Below the pieces are notes generated by a model. That model was given only the letters and a program-made list of their open reading frames with translations, did not search any database and had not been told where the DNA came from. The position numbers and the translations under genes were made by a program. DNA of 63,969 nucleotides from Oligoflexus sp. (GTDB taxonomy: Bacteria > Bdellovibrionota_B > Oligoflexia > Oligoflexales > Oligoflexaceae): the NCBI GenBank assembly GCA_014378195.1, contig JACMOC010000053.1, positions 1-63,969 on the forward strand. The letters run 5' to 3'. Shown one piece after another: positions 7,661-17,245 of the stretch; within the stretch, counting starts at the first letter, position 1, and each line of letters starts with the position of its first letter.

Positions 7661-7931
7661 AGATATTAAGGCATTTTACACTTAAACGTCTGAACGCGAG
7701 GGAACGCGACATCGGACGTCCCCTGATTTATTGGGCCCACATCCGTTCGAAGCCATAAAAAGAAGGAGACTTAACAGCAGTTTTATCGGCATCTCACACT
7801 CGCCTCACTTCCGCTCGCGCTATAGGTTGTGAAGATGAGTGCAGGGCGTATGCTAGATATAAGCCTATGATAGCGCTGGTGTTATTAAACCCTCAAGTAC
7901 CTAACCCCAGGGCACTGTTCAAGATTTTGAC
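7661..7931. other. Gene-free stretch between the transposon remnant and the acyl-CoA dehydrogenase terminator
   Basis: No convincing coding frame, RNA gene or second transposon end is visible. The short frames present have no ribosome site or recognisable product. It may be further decayed transposon DNA, but I cannot match it. Confidence 0.4.
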
Positions 7932-7958
7932 AAAAAAAAGCGCCCGCACTGCGGACGC
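7932..7958 (-). terminator. Intrinsic terminator of the acyl-CoA dehydrogenase gene
   Basis: On the minus strand an eight-pair GC stem (7958-7951 with 7947-7940, one G-T pair, three-base loop) is followed by eight T residues (7939-7932). It begins about 14 bp after the stop codon at 7972. Confidence 0.85.
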
Positions 7959-7971
7959 CTCTTTTTTTGCA

Positions 7972-9129
7972 TTAAGCTTTCAAAGGATTTTCGTCCAGGA
8001 CCTGACGCGAAATAATCAGGCGTTGGATCTGGTTTGTTCCTTCGTAGATTTGGAAAATCTTCGAGTCACGCATCAGTTTTTCGACCGGGTACTCAGAGTT
8101 ATATCCGTATCCACCAAAGATCTGAACGGCATTTAATGCTGTTCGAACGGCCATATCGCCGGCAAAACACTTGGCCATGGAAGCAAACTTCGTGTTGCGG
8201 CGTCCAGCATCGATTTCATACGAAGCACGGTAGACAAGCAAACGAGCGGCTTCGATGTCTTGAGCCATATCAGCAAGCATAAACGCAATGGCCTGGTGGG
8301 CAGCGATAGGCTTGCCCATGGTCACGCGTTCCTGAGAATAACGAATCGAATGGTCAAACGCACATTGAGCGAGACCAACCGCACTGGTCGCTGTCCCTGG
8401 TCGCGAAAGGTCAAAAGCCTTCATTGCGATTTTGAAACCGTCGCCTTCTTTTCCCAGCAAACAATTTTTGGAGATTTTAACATCGGTGAATTTTATAGCG
8501 CGTGTATCAGAGCAGCGTTGGCCCAGGTTGACTTCTTTTTTGCCGACCTGGATGCCTGGCAAATCCGATGGAATGACAAACGCACACATCGCCTTATGAC
8601 CCAATTTTGGGTCCAGCGTTGCGAGGACGTAGTACCAACTGGCTTTTGATGCGTTGGTGATCCACATCTTCTCACCATTCATGATGTAATTGTCGCCATC
8701 TTTTACGACAGTCGTACGAAGAGAAGCTACGTCACTGCCAGCATTGGGCTCAGTCACGCAGTAGGCCGCCATGATAGGCGAATCGATCATCGGTTTGGCA
8801 AAACGTTCGATCTGCTCCTGAGAACCAGCGTATAACAAAGGCCCAAGCGCCAAATCGTTTGCGCCCATAGCCGTTTGGATCGCAGTACAACCGTACGCAA
8901 GTTCTTCGGCAATGATCATCTGGTCAACGTGAGGGAGCCCCATGCCGCCAATCGATTCGGGAAGGGAAAGGTTCAAAAGACCCGCTTCGTGCCCTTTTTT
9001 AATGATAGCAGTTGGATACTCCATGGTCTGATCATGGTGTGCCGCCAATGGCATAATCTCTTGACGAGCAAATTTTCTCGCCGCTTCCTGCATAGATTTC
9101 TGCTGATCGGAAAGATCGAAACTGATCAT
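7972..9129 (-). CDS. Acyl-CoA dehydrogenase
   Basis: A 385-residue FAD flavoenzyme that oxidises acyl-CoA to trans-2-enoyl-CoA in fatty or branched-chain acid breakdown. Full family length. Motifs include [11 protein letters not shown] (123-133), GEKMWITNA (152-160), the FAD-binding QIFGGYGY (336-343) and the catalytic Glu363 in [11 protein letters not shown]. The position of that Glu matches short- and medium-chain enzymes. ATG at 9129 is chosen over the frame's first possible start at 9234 because AGGAG sits six bases upstream and the protein then starts at the usual place. It stands alone with its own terminator. Chain-length preference cannot be read from the sequence. Confidence 0.9.
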   Translation of the reverse strand: MISFDLSDQQKSMQEAARKFARQEIMPLAAHHDQTMEYPTAIIKKGHEAGLLNLSLPESIGGMGLPHVDQMIIAEELAYGCTAIQTAMGANDLALGPLLYAGSQEQIERFAKPMIDSPIMAAYCVTEPNAGSDVASLRTTVVKDGDNYIMNGEKMWITNASKASWYYVLATLDPKLGHKAMCAFVIPSDLPGIQVGKKEVNLGQRCSDTRAIKFTDVKISKNCLLGKEGDGFKIAMKAFDLSRPGTATSAVGLAQCAFDHSIRYSQERVTMGKPIAAHQAIAFMLADMAQDIEAARLLVYRASYEIDAGRRNTKFASMAKCFAGDMAVRTALNAVQIFGGYGYNSEYPVEKLMRDSKIFQIYEGTNQIQRLIISRQVLDENPLKA

Positions 9130-9396
9130 CGGAGTCTCCTGTATATACTTCAAATAAGCACAATAAATGGGAATAAACCTGCTGCGAAATGTCCTAGTTG
9201 TCGACTCAACCCAATTATGACATGCCTGGCTCATGGTTGTCAGCTCAGAGACGATCGATCGCCTTTTTTCTCCCTCAGCAAGGGATCGATCATCCCGAAA
9301 GATGAAGGTTCAATCAATAACTCTTTTTCGAGCGCCGTGAAGGCGGGATAGCATGACGGCTCATTATTACGCCATAAGAGACTGCTTTGCGGCCAT
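9130..9396. other. Intergenic region upstream of the acyl-CoA dehydrogenase gene
   Basis: About 270 bases without a supported gene. It includes short palindromes, for example gggatcgatcatccc at about 9284-9298, which may be regulatory. A TetR- or FadR-type site is possible but cannot be assigned. Confidence 0.35.
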
Positions 9397-9439
9397 AAAA
9401 AAAGGCTACCCTCGAAAGGCTACCCTCGAAAGGATGCCC
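9397..9439 (-). terminator. Probable terminator built on a 14-bp tandem repeat
   Basis: The unit aaaggctaccctcg occurs twice head to tail (9401-9414 and 9415-9428) and is followed by aaaggatgccc (9429-9439). On the minus strand GGGCATCC can pair with either copy of GGGTAGCC through an internal mismatch loop, and seven T residues follow (9403-9397). It lies just past the stop of the PA14 lipoprotein gene (9456). The duplicated downstream arm is odd. Confidence 0.5.
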
Positions 9440-9455
9440 TAGGTTCTCGCCGCGC

Positions 9456-10559
9456 TTATTTGAAATTAGCGGTAGGAATGTAGGTATAAGTACTTGAACT
9501 CGGGGTTTTCCACTTAAGTTCGAGAGCAATGCGATACTTTGGTCCTTGAAAATAATCGAGGTTCATTTTGTGATCGCCTTTGGTGAGAGTCAGCGTCACC
9601 TCTTTATAGCCCCCGGTCTGAGAATCTTCTGAAGTTGGGCCGTAAGCCTGATGAGCTCCGTCGTTATCCAAAAGCAGCTTGTCGTCTAAACTGACTTTCG
9701 CTCCATCGTCGGAGTTGATGTAGAGAGTGTAGTTGCCTGTCTCAGGAACAACGAGGATCGTCGTCGTCTGCAGAGCGAAATATTCAAACAGATTGGGTAC
9801 ATCAGGGAATCCATCGCTAAAATTGCGGGGTGCGACGGCATATTGATCCATGCAGACCGTCGTGACTTTCGTCGCTTCTGCGGGGTTACTAAAATCAGGA
9901 ATTTTCGTGGCCGTAGAGTTGAGGGAATAGACCTGCGCGAAGATGGGAAACATGATGTTTCCGCGCGAACAACGGGCAAAGATTTGGTCGATTGGCAACA
10001 CGAGGAGGGGTGTGGACGCTGTGATTGTCGGATCCGAAACGAGTGTCGCCGTGATCGTAATCGGAAACTCTTTGTCGTTGGTTTTAGGGCTGGTATAAAC
10101 ACCATTTTTATCGATGCTGCCGATGTCGGTTTTATCCGCGGGACCTGTGATCGCCCAAGTCACGACCGGTGGTGTTGCCTGGGTGTTGAGCTTTGCCACG
10201 GCCTGAATTTTTTCGCCGCCCCCTTTTATTTCAGGGGAAGGCATTGTCACTGTCAAGACCTGTTTTACCGGGATCGGAGCCGGATCCATATTTTGGGTTG
10301 GATTATTTTGTGTTGCCTTGTTAGGAGCGACAGTAGCGGGTGCACCAGCCGGTAGTGGTATTTGGGCGACCGAAGGCGTAGCCTCCACGGTAGGGAGTTC
10401 TGGTTTTGAATCGCCGGTGCCTTCAGGACTGCCGTCGCCCGAACCTGACTCTGTTTTCAGTGCAGAAGCCCCCGATTTTGTTTCAAAGGACGCAACACGG
10501 CAACCTTCCAGAATGACGAAGAGCAGCGCCGCCGTTGTTAGTGTATATTTGAATTTCAT
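9456..10559 (-). CDS. Lipoprotein with a C-terminal PA14 domain
   Basis: A 367-residue exported lipoprotein. The signal peptide ends in the lipobox LEGC (Cys20). A Pro/Thr/Ala-rich linker to about residue 100 is followed by an Ig-like or PKD-like segment (about 105-190, TWAITGPADKTDIGSI region). A PA14 domain closes the chain (about 220-360), recognised by the strand pattern around YTLYINSDDGAKVSLDD and DNDGAHQAYG. PA14 domains usually bind glycans at the cell surface. It is divergent from the Pal-like gene at 10742. Function as an adhesin is inferred from the domain only. Confidence 0.8.
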   Translation of the reverse strand: MKFKYTLTTAALLFVILEGCRVASFETKSGASALKTESGSGDGSPEGTGDSKPELPTVEATPSVAQIPLPAGAPATVAPNKATQNNPTQNMDPAPIPVKQVLTVTMPSPEIKGGGEKIQAVAKLNTQATPPVVTWAITGPADKTDIGSIDKNGVYTSPKTNDKEFPITITATLVSDPTITASTPLLVLPIDQIFARCSRGNIMFPIFAQVYSLNSTATKIPDFSNPAEATKVTTVCMDQYAVAPRNFSDGFPDVPNLFEYFALQTTTILVVPETGNYTLYINSDDGAKVSLDDKLLLDNDGAHQAYGPTSEDSQTGGYKEVTLTLTKGDHKMNLDYFQGPKYRIALELKWKTPSSSTYTYIPTANFK

Positions 10560-10741
10560 AGGGCTGTCCTTTGTGTACAGAACTCTGGCTTAGACCAGAT
10601 ATCGGAGCCTGCACTCTGAAACTTAAGCAGAAAGCCTTAGCGCCGGAAAGGACTCACGTTTTCGTCACTTTTCGGAAAAGATAGCCCGAGGAATACACAC
10701 GACAATTCGATCTTTTTTATAACTATCGTAAAGGTAAATTC

Positions 10742-11302
10742 ATGTTCTTCCGAGCTCCATCTGTCCCTCTGTTCGCACTTACCTTTTCTTTTCTATCGCT
10801 AGGGGGCTGCGTTTTAGACGATCAACAGCGCGCCCCCGAGACGGTCATCGCGACGACAGAAAATGAAAGTTCCCTTCCTCCGGATACTGATGCCGATCTG
10901 CAGTCCGAGCAGGTTACCAATAATGTTTACAAAGAACCTGGTCTCACTCCCGACGATATCGAAGCCGATAATGACCCGATGAAAATCGTTTTTCAGACAG
11001 CAAAATGGGCTCTGACCGACGTCGCTCAAACGCGCATAGCGGATGTCGCGAGCAAGCTCAAAGAGGACCCACGCCTAAAGCTCGAAATTGATGGGCACTG
11101 CGATGAGCGGGGCTCCGATGCATATAACCAGGAGTTATCGGTGCGGCGGGCCGAGGCCGTTCGAAAGGCGATCGTTGCTGCCGGCATCAGCAGCAAACGC
11201 CTGAAGGCTCAGGGTTTTGGTAAAAAACGAGCGGCGGAAAAAGGCCACACCGAAAAGGTCTACTCTCACAATCGCCGAGTTGAGATGATCTACCGCAGCT
11301 GA
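10742..11302 (+). CDS. Pal-like OmpA-family lipoprotein
   Basis: A 186-residue lipoprotein with lipobox LGGC (Cys22), a disordered acidic segment, then an OmpA/Pal peptidoglycan-binding domain (about 80-186). The DGHCDERGSDAYNQELSVRR motif is the Pal-type signature, including the diaminopimelate-binding Asp and Arg region. It would tether the outer membrane to peptidoglycan. The rest of a tol-pal cluster is not here, so it may be a paralogue rather than the cell-division Pal itself. A strong terminator follows at 11326. Confidence 0.85.
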   Translation: MFFRAPSVPLFALTFSFLSLGGCVLDDQQRAPETVIATTENESSLPPDTDADLQSEQVTNNVYKEPGLTPDDIEADNDPMKIVFQTAKWALTDVAQTRIADVASKLKEDPRLKLEIDGHCDERGSDAYNQELSVRRAEAVRKAIVAAGISSKRLKAQGFGKKRAAEKGHTEKVYSHNRRVEMIYRS

Positions 11303-11325
11303 GAGTATGTTTTCCCATGATTGAA

Positions 11326-11360
11326 GGGGCGGATCCAGCTGGATCCGCCCCCCTTTTTTT
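11326..11360 (+). terminator. Strong intrinsic terminator after the Pal-like gene
   Basis: A perfect 26-bp palindrome (11326-11351, ggggcggatcc arms) is followed by seven T residues at 11354-11360. It lies between convergent genes but has a T-tract only for the plus strand. Confidence 0.9.
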
Positions 11361-11380
11361 AATGAGCTTTCAGGAACTCA

Positions 11381-12784
11381 TCAGTGCTTGTAGAACAAAC
11401 GGAACACGACACGGCGGTTGAGCTGGCGACCCTGATAGTTGCCGTTATCAGCGATCGGTTTGCTTTCCCCGTATGACTTCGCCTCAAGGCTGTTCGGGTC
11501 AAACTTACCGTAGCGGATGAGGTAACCGCGAATCGTATTGGCTCGGGATTGACCTAGTTTTTGGTTGTATTCCTCTTTTCCGACCGAATCGGTGTGACCT
11601 TCGATAATGACCTTATCAAAAGGATTTTTCTTAAGGTGGTCCGCAAGTCGCGCCAGCACTTCGCGCGTTCCCGGCAAGACCCGGCTCGCCGAGTCGAACG
11701 CAAAGTTCACACCGCGGAGAACAAAGACTTCATCACCACCTGGTGTTTCCTTCGGTCCTTCCTGCTCTGGCATAAACTTGGGCGGAGGAGGAGGAGGGGG
11801 TGGCGGCTCGCCTTTTTTCGGAGGCGGAGGCGGAGGAACCTTTTTAGGAGGTCGAACGACTTTTGATACCGTACTGCTGTCTTCGAAGCCGAAGGCATAG
11901 TTAAGGCCTGCATAAATACGATAGTCGGCCGACGCAGTCCCGTTGCTCGTCTCAGTTCCTACACCAAAATGAATCGCGAGCTGATCGGAAACATCGTGTT
12001 TAATACCGAGGAGTGCTTCCGCTGAGGTCAAGGAACGCGACGCGACGGTCTCAGTCTCTTTCGTAGGAAAGCCGGAATACCATTCTGCAATGATTTTAGT
12101 ATCGATCGATTGGATGAGGAAACTCGCCGCAGCGGAGGCTATGAATTGATCCTGGAGGGGTGCAATGGGGAAATCGGCTATTTTAGTGCCCGGAGAGCGT
12201 TTGCGGTAACCAACGTTCACACCGAACGCGACCTTGCTGATCGTTGTATCCGCAGCGAGTTCGAAGTTGATCGTAGGTCCGCCGCCGGCGCCGACGTATG
12301 GATTGTTTTGAGTCGTGTTCATGTTGCCGGAAATGATGAAAGCCAAACCACCGTCGTGGTCACCAAACAGACGGAACTTGCTGTTTGCACGAATCTCAGT
12401 GACACCTTTTTGGCCAAACTCGCCATGGCTGCCCTCGACCTTTACGGTTTGCGCAACAACCTGAGGAATACTGAGGCCTATGTCCCAAGACTTCGAAATG
12501 CCGTAACCGACGTTAAAATCCGCCGTGATGATCGAATCGCTCACGGTGTTCGATCGACCCGTCGTCTCATCGGTATAGCGGGGCAAGGTGTTAACCGCAT
12601 AGTTACCGAAAAGCCCGAGGTTAAAAACGCCCGGCGCCAGGGTTTCCGACGATTGAACCGTTACGAAATCGAGACCGTTGGTCGTCGCATTGAAGTTTTG
12701 GAGATCGCTGCCGGTGATATTGGCAAAGCCTTGTTCAGCTGATCCAGCGAGGATGAGCAAACTAAGGATTTTAGAGGCTTTCAT
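11381..12784 (-). CDS. OmpA-family outer membrane protein with a polyproline linker
   Basis: A 467-residue protein. A signal peptide (MKASKILSLLILAGSAEQ...) is followed by an outer membrane beta-barrel of about 280 residues with alternating aromatic strands. A linker with two runs of prolines broken by Lys and Glu (about 313-345) leads to a C-terminal OmpA domain (about 350-467, EGHTDSVGKEEYN and QLNRRVVF) for peptidoglycan binding. The frame opens at 12877, but ATG at 12784 has AAGGAGG directly upstream and starts a clean signal peptide. A perfect TATAAT lies on the minus strand at 12860-12855. Confidence 0.88.
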   Translation of the reverse strand: MKASKILSLLILAGSAEQGFANITGSDLQNFNATTNGLDFVTVQSSETLAPGVFNLGLFGNYAVNTLPRYTDETTGRSNTVSDSIITADFNVGYGISKSWDIGLSIPQVVAQTVKVEGSHGEFGQKGVTEIRANSKFRLFGDHDGGLAFIISGNMNTTQNNPYVGAGGGPTINFELAADTTISKVAFGVNVGYRKRSPGTKIADFPIAPLQDQFIASAAASFLIQSIDTKIIAEWYSGFPTKETETVASRSLTSAEALLGIKHDVSDQLAIHFGVGTETSNGTASADYRIYAGLNYAFGFEDSSTVSKVVRPPKKVPPPPPPKKGEPPPPPPPPPKFMPEQEGPKETPGGDEVFVLRGVNFAFDSASRVLPGTREVLARLADHLKKNPFDKVIIEGHTDSVGKEEYNQKLGQSRANTIRGYLIRYGKFDPNSLEAKSYGESKPIADNGNYQGRQLNRRVVFRLFYKH

Positions 12785-12994
12785 ATCCCTCCTTGGATAA
12801 CTACCAAAAATTCGAAAGATCGGTAGTCTGAGACCCGTGTTTGAACGTACTCCAATTATACTCCAAATTGCCGTCAATGAGAGCTAAGCCAGGAATTTGT
12901 TTGTGATCAAAATTTCTCCCCACGGCACAGGCTCTATCCGGACCCAAATCCGCCTGAGAAATAAAACGGTAACTACATGATTTTTGTAATTATT

Positions 12995-13025
12995 TTGACT
13001 TAATCCGAATTTATGCTTGTATAAA
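12995..13025 (+). promoter_or_regulatory. Weak candidate promoter for the DUF374 acyltransferase gene
   Basis: TTGACT (12995-13000) and TATAAA (13020-13025) are good box matches, but the spacer is 19 bases, longer than normal. The rest of the roughly 326-bp divergent gap (12785-13110) is AT-rich and shows no gene. Confidence 0.25.
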
Positions 13026-13110
13026 ATCCATTTCTTTTACAAATAGGGGGTCCAGAGCCTCAATTATAGGCTGCCTTTGTTCTCTCACATCCCATGCGCA
13101 TCGAGACTTC

Positions 13111-13791
13111 ATGCTGCAAAAGCTCAAAAAACGGATCATTTGTTTCTTCGCTTATATGGTCGTCGGCCTGCTTTACCTCACGTATCGCTTTCGCTGGATC
13201 GATCTCCAGAATCGCGAAGCCGCGCGCGCCCTGCACCCCAACTCGCAGGTGGCTGTTGCTATCTGGCACAGAAATTCCATTGGCTGTCTCCTGGCTTACG
13301 CCTGGAAACGCATGGCGATACTGATTAGCTTATCGTTTGACGGCGAAGTCATCGCCTATGTCGCGAGACGATTCGGTATTCATTCCGCGCGCGGCAGCTC
13401 GTCGCGGGGCGGCATCGAAGCCATGAAGCAACTGCTCACCCATCACAAACAAGGCTATGACCTAGGTATCACTGTCGATGGCCCACGCGGTCCTCGCTAT
13501 CAGGTAAAGCCCGGAATTATAGCGGTTGCAGCCCGGACTGGCATGCCGATCCTCCCTTTTGCAGCCGTTGCGCGGCGAGAATGGGTCCTCCACAAGGCCT
13601 GGGATCATTTTCGTATTCCCAAACCTTTCTCCGAAATTCTGTGCCTATATGGACAACCCATCGCAATCCCTCGCACGCCGGATAATACGCGCCTCGAAGA
13701 CCATGCAGCGCTCGTCGCTAAAGAGTTGATGGCACTGGAAGAAACTCTGCGGGGGATGATAAGCGGAAGAGGAAGCGAAGCCACGCCTTAA
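13111..13791 (+). CDS. DUF374 / lysophospholipid acyltransferase-like protein
   Basis: A 226-residue protein with an N-terminal hydrophobic segment (about 9-25). The region TVDGPRGPRYQVKPG (about 133-147) and the block ending in MPILPFA are the hallmark of the DUF374 branch of the LPLAT superfamily. The usual catalytic His appears in WHRNS (about residues 52-56). These enzymes are thought to acylate lipid A or other lipids at the inner membrane. The gene is convergent with the next one, and the stop codons overlap by 4 bp. Exact substrate is unknown. Confidence 0.8.
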   Translation: MLQKLKKRIICFFAYMVVGLLYLTYRFRWIDLQNREAARALHPNSQVAVAIWHRNSIGCLLAYAWKRMAILISLSFDGEVIAYVARRFGIHSARGSSSRGGIEAMKQLLTHHKQGYDLGITVDGPRGPRYQVKPGIIAVAARTGMPILPFAAVARREWVLHKAWDHFRIPKPFSEILCLYGQPIAIPRTPDNTRLEDHAALVAKELMALEETLRGMISGRGSEATP

Positions 13792-14762
13792 GGCTTGGAA
13801 TGATATGTAATCGCTGCGCTTAGGCCCCAATCAGGGCTGTTGTAAACCCAAAAAATATTCTCGATAAGTCCCAGTTCAAAACTCAGCTGCTCCCATTTAT
13901 AGCGATAAGCGAGGTGGACTTCGTAGGAACTCCGGCTGAGCTGGCCCATATCGCGAAAAAGTGGCTGGTAAACAAGAAACTGTAAAAACAACTCGCTGTG
14001 CAAATCGAAGCGCTGCGCAGCTCCGAAAACCCCTCCCCATTGCTGTCCGTAAGTCGCCAGGTCTGATTCTTGAGTCCCATCAAAAACCGTATAGGATAGC
14101 GACCCATAAAGCGAGGTATCCCCAAGCGGCAAAGCCATACTAAGCTTGGACCCAATGTCAGTCGCGCCCGTAAAATAGGGGTTGAATCGTGCGCTTTCAT
14201 GGGTCGAATAAACGGCGAGAGTCATCGGAAATCGCAACGCGAACGCGCGCGCAAAATCCCAGACAAGACCGCCTTCCAGCTTCCGGCTCAAACTGGTGTT
14301 TTTCTGCAAGATAGAATAATTCAAATCGTAATCAGGCACCGAAAGGCGAACGTTCTCACGTTTGGCATCAAGCCGTCCGTCCTGCGGCAACCCAAAAAGA
14401 TGATGAAAACCGATCGCTAGGCTATCCGTTCCCATTCTCGAAAAACCGCGATCGGAATAACCGCCGTAAACTTCAAGATTAGCGAGCGGTTGATAAAAGA
14501 CCAGAAGTTGATCGTCTTTCATCTCGGTATCGATCACATAGCGTTTGTCGTGACCCCAGAAATTTGCGTATGTACGACCTGCACTGACGCGCCAGTCGCC
14601 AGCCTCCCCGAGACGGAACTTTTGTGTGATAGGGCTCGACCGAAACATCTGGCTCAACGCTTCGGAACGTAGAATCAGCGGATCAGGGACGTAGCTGAGC
14701 TCCTCGCTAAAAGCGTGGCCACTCAGCGTAATGCCTATCAAAACGAAAATCACAACCTTCAT
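13788..14762 (-). CDS. Exported beta-barrel protein, DUF3187-like
   Basis: A 324-residue protein with a signal peptide ending near HAFS. The mature part has alternating aromatic and polar strands typical of an outer membrane barrel (for example LEVYGGYSDRGFS and YEVHLAYRYKW), and it ends in an aromatic strand before a short KP tail. The C-terminal ENIFWVYNSPDWGLS motif recalls DUF3187 proteins, whose function is unknown. It follows the ABC1-like gene on the same strand by 15 bp, so the two probably form an operon. Confidence 0.65.
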   Translation of the reverse strand: MKVVIFVLIGITLSGHAFSEELSYVPDPLILRSEALSQMFRSSPITQKFRLGEAGDWRVSAGRTYANFWGHDKRYVIDTEMKDDQLLVFYQPLANLEVYGGYSDRGFSRMGTDSLAIGFHHLFGLPQDGRLDAKRENVRLSVPDYDLNYSILQKNTSLSRKLEGGLVWDFARAFALRFPMTLAVYSTHESARFNPYFTGATDIGSKLSMALPLGDTSLYGSLSYTVFDGTQESDLATYGQQWGGVFGAAQRFDLHSELFLQFLVYQPLFRDMGQLSRSSYEVHLAYRYKWEQLSFELGLIENIFWVYNSPDWGLSAAITYHSKP

Positions 14763-14777
14763 CCGAGTCCTTGCCGT

Positions 14778-16133
14778 TCAGCGTCCGTAAAGACGTCGAG
14801 CTCTGGCGATAGGGGTATTCAGAATAATCTCCTGCGAAGCCGTACGAACGGGATAACCAAAAGGCCCCCCGTTGCTCGTGCTTCGTTTGACGATCAATGG
14901 TTTGCCAATGCCCTCCAAAGAATGGAGAGACTTCGCAATATCCATAAAGCCCTTGGGAAGTTCAAGACCCAAACCCTCTGAATAGGCAAAGGTTGTCTCC
15001 GCCCGATCCACAAAACTCACCAAACCCAAGCTCGAAAGTTCACCCATACGCCGATCAAATTCATGGGTCTTTTCCTGAAAGGCCTTTGCCGTGCGTTTCG
15101 CATGCGCTTGTGTGCCCCTGGTCAATACATCTTTTAAATCTGATAAATCACCTGCATAAAGTGCGCGAATGAGATGAGCGGCCTGTCGTCTATCGCTTCC
15201 GTCCGGTGTTGCGATCGACCAGCCGTAGCGAACTCCGATCGAGCCGTCTTTCATCATTACCAGTTTTTCTGTATCGTTTTCAGCACGGACCAAACCGAGT
15301 TCAAAAGCTTTAAGAACACTGGCCTGTATCGGCTGTGCGGACCAATTAAATTTGCGTGTGACTTCCAGTCTTTTCCAATCGAGCGCCCTGAGATTAAGCG
15401 GAAAACCATCCATGCATTCAAAGACCAGCACATCTTCATTTGACATGCGAGTAAGCACAGCCGGAAATCGAAGGGCTGCTTGTTTGTCGCTTTCTGCCGA
15501 GCTGCGCAGTCGTTCAAGCGTTCGTTGTTCAAACTTCAAATCAACCTCGCGCTGAAACATCCGGCGCAGTTCCTCAACCTTTGTCACCATTGCCGCAGCT
15601 TTGGGAATAAAGCGAAACGCCCCGAGCACAGCTTCTATTTCACGCAAAGCATTTATGCTCGATTCGAGCTTTTGTTTTGCTTGTGGTTTGATGATTTTAA
15701 AAAACCAGCGTTTGCCGCTTTCATCGACTGCAGCATGAATCTGACAAAGCGTGGTCACGAAGAGAGACTTTTTATCGACGATAAATTCGTGCGACCAGTC
15801 CGGTGCATGGCGATCGAGGATTTTTCGAATCTCCTCAAAAGGGAGAGGCATAATGTGCCTATCGAAATCCAGGGTCGCACCGAATTTTTCAAACAGATGA
15901 TTGTAGGCAGGTCCGAGTTCTGCACTGAGTTCTTCAAGGCACCCGGTAAATATTTCATGCAATCGCTCTTTATTCCAAAAGCTATCCAAACCCGAATTGA
16001 AAAGCAGCGTCCGACTGGTTTGCACCGGCCAGGCGAGTAACGATAAACGCGCGCTTTTTTTAGATATACGCGCGAATTCCCTCAGTGCTGCGAAAGAAGG
16101 CGAAGGGACCCCTCGATGTTTATCAGTGCTCAC
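14778..16133 (-). CDS. ABC1/UbiB-like atypical kinase family protein, divergent
   Basis: A 451-residue protein resembling the ABC1/AarF/UbiB fold. The segment GPAYNHLFEKFGATLDFDR matches the lead-in of the family, LCQIHAAVDESGKRWFFKI carries a VAIK-like Lys, and FQREVDLKFEQRTLERL corresponds to the family's EARN-type helix, with Arg and Glu changes. Later kinase motifs are weak, so catalytic activity is uncertain. The frame opens at 16358, but GTG at 16133 has AGAGG six bases upstream and is preferred. Possible roles are ubiquinone/lipid metabolism or a pseudo-kinase. It probably shares an operon with the downstream barrel protein. Confidence 0.65.
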   Translation of the reverse strand: MSTDKHRGVPSPSFAALREFARISKKSARLSLLAWPVQTSRTLLFNSGLDSFWNKERLHEIFTGCLEELSAELGPAYNHLFEKFGATLDFDRHIMPLPFEEIRKILDRHAPDWSHEFIVDKKSLFVTTLCQIHAAVDESGKRWFFKIIKPQAKQKLESSINALREIEAVLGAFRFIPKAAAMVTKVEELRRMFQREVDLKFEQRTLERLRSSAESDKQAALRFPAVLTRMSNEDVLVFECMDGFPLNLRALDWKRLEVTRKFNWSAQPIQASVLKAFELGLVRAENDTEKLVMMKDGSIGVRYGWSIATPDGSDRRQAAHLIRALYAGDLSDLKDVLTRGTQAHAKRTAKAFQEKTHEFDRRMGELSSLGLVSFVDRAETTFAYSEGLGLELPKGFMDIAKSLHSLEGIGKPLIVKRSTSNGGPFGYPVRTASQEIILNTPIARARRLYGR

Positions 16134-16303
16134 AATCAACCTCTTTTGGACTTTAAGGGGGCAGTCAGGACGGAGACGAACTGTCGATACCTCATAAGAA
16201 TAGCATCTGAAACAGGGCCTGAAGATGGGCAGAAAGATCCCGGCTTTCGAGCGCTGCCGAGCGCAGTCACGCCCTTTGATTATGACGGCCTGAAGAAAGG
16301 GCT

Positions 16304-16330
16304 TTGAGGATAAAAAAAAGGGATTATAAT
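16304..16330 (+). promoter_or_regulatory. Candidate promoter of amn
   Basis: TTGAGG (16304-16309) and a perfect TATAAT (16325-16330) are 15 bases apart, slightly short. They lie about 40 bp upstream of the amn start. Confidence 0.4.
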
Positions 16331-16368
16331 GAGTGGAAATCACGTCATACGGATCCAAGGAGACCTAA

Positions 16369-17148
16369 ATGGCTCTACGCACTAAACAAGAAATCGTTGA
16401 AAACTGGCTCCCGCGCTACACGGGGACCCAGCTCGATGAGTTTGGGCAATACATCTTGCTCACCAACTTCGGTGATTACCTTCGCCGCTTTTCCGCCCGT
16501 TTTGGCCATCCTATCAAAGGCCTCGACCGCGCGATGCAGACCTGTTCCAATGGCGATAACCTCACCATGATCAATTTCGGCATCGGTTCAGCCAACGCCG
16601 CGACCATCATGGACCTACTGAGCGCTGTCAAACCCAAAGGCGTCCTTTTTCTTGGCAAATGCGGAGGGCTCAAACATACGACCGAACTCGGTCACTTCAT
16701 TCTGCCTATCGCAGCCATTCGCGGCGAAGGTACGTCTGACGACTACCTACCGCGCGAAGTTCCAGCGATGCCGTCGTTCAAACTGCATAAGTTTGTGTCA
16801 GAAAAAATTGTCGAGGCCGGTATGGATTACCGAACCGGCGTCGTTTACACGATGAATCGCCGCGTTTGGGAACACGATGATACTTTTAAGCAAAAACTGC
16901 GTGAATTGCGGGCGATCGCCATCGATATGGAAACAGCGACGATTTTCGCCTGTGGCATAGCCAACGAAATTTCGCGTGGTGCGCTCTTGCTTGTCTCTGA
17001 CGTTCCCATGACGCCTGAGGGTGTAAAAACGGAATCGAGCGATAGAAAAGTGAGCGAACGATTTGTGGATCTCCATATTGATATCGGCATCAAGGCGATG
17101 ACCGACATCGAAGATGCGGGCGAAAAAATCAAACACTTCCGCTACTGA
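16369..17148 (+). CDS. amn: AMP nucleosidase, short form
   Basis: A 259-residue enzyme of the nucleoside phosphorylase/hydrolase superfamily that splits AMP into adenine and ribose 5-phosphate. The start KQEIVENWLPRYTG, the GKCGG loop (about residues 100-104), the ribose-binding AIDMETATIFA (about 185-195) and the VSDVPMTPEG block are typical of the short bacterial form, which lacks the N-terminal domain of E. coli Amn. AAGGAG precedes the ATG. Two hairpins follow (17170 and 17246), so it is likely transcribed alone. Confidence 0.9.
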   Translation: MALRTKQEIVENWLPRYTGTQLDEFGQYILLTNFGDYLRRFSARFGHPIKGLDRAMQTCSNGDNLTMINFGIGSANAATIMDLLSAVKPKGVLFLGKCGGLKHTTELGHFILPIAAIRGEGTSDDYLPREVPAMPSFKLHKFVSEKIVEAGMDYRTGVVYTMNRRVWEHDDTFKQKLRELRAIAIDMETATIFACGIANEISRGALLLVSDVPMTPEGVKTESSDRKVSERFVDLHIDIGIKAMTDIEDAGEKIKHFRY

Positions 17149-17169
17149 AAAATGCGACTTTTTCTATGA

Positions 17170-17188
17170 ACTTGCCTCGATGGCAAGT
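17170..17188 (+). terminator. Hairpin downstream of amn
   Basis: A seven-pair stem (acttgcc/ggcaagt) with a five-base loop, followed by cattttg. The T-run is short, so it is a weak terminator or a 3' stabiliser. Confidence 0.4.
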
Positions 17189-17245
17189 CATTTTGTCCGT
17201 GTGGACTGATCAGTGGAGTTTTGTTCGAATTTAGTTATAGTACTT

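Noticed and set aside
11561..11913. Glycine/arginine-rich frames opposite the OmpA-family gene.
   Set aside because: They are the antisense reading of the polyproline linker.
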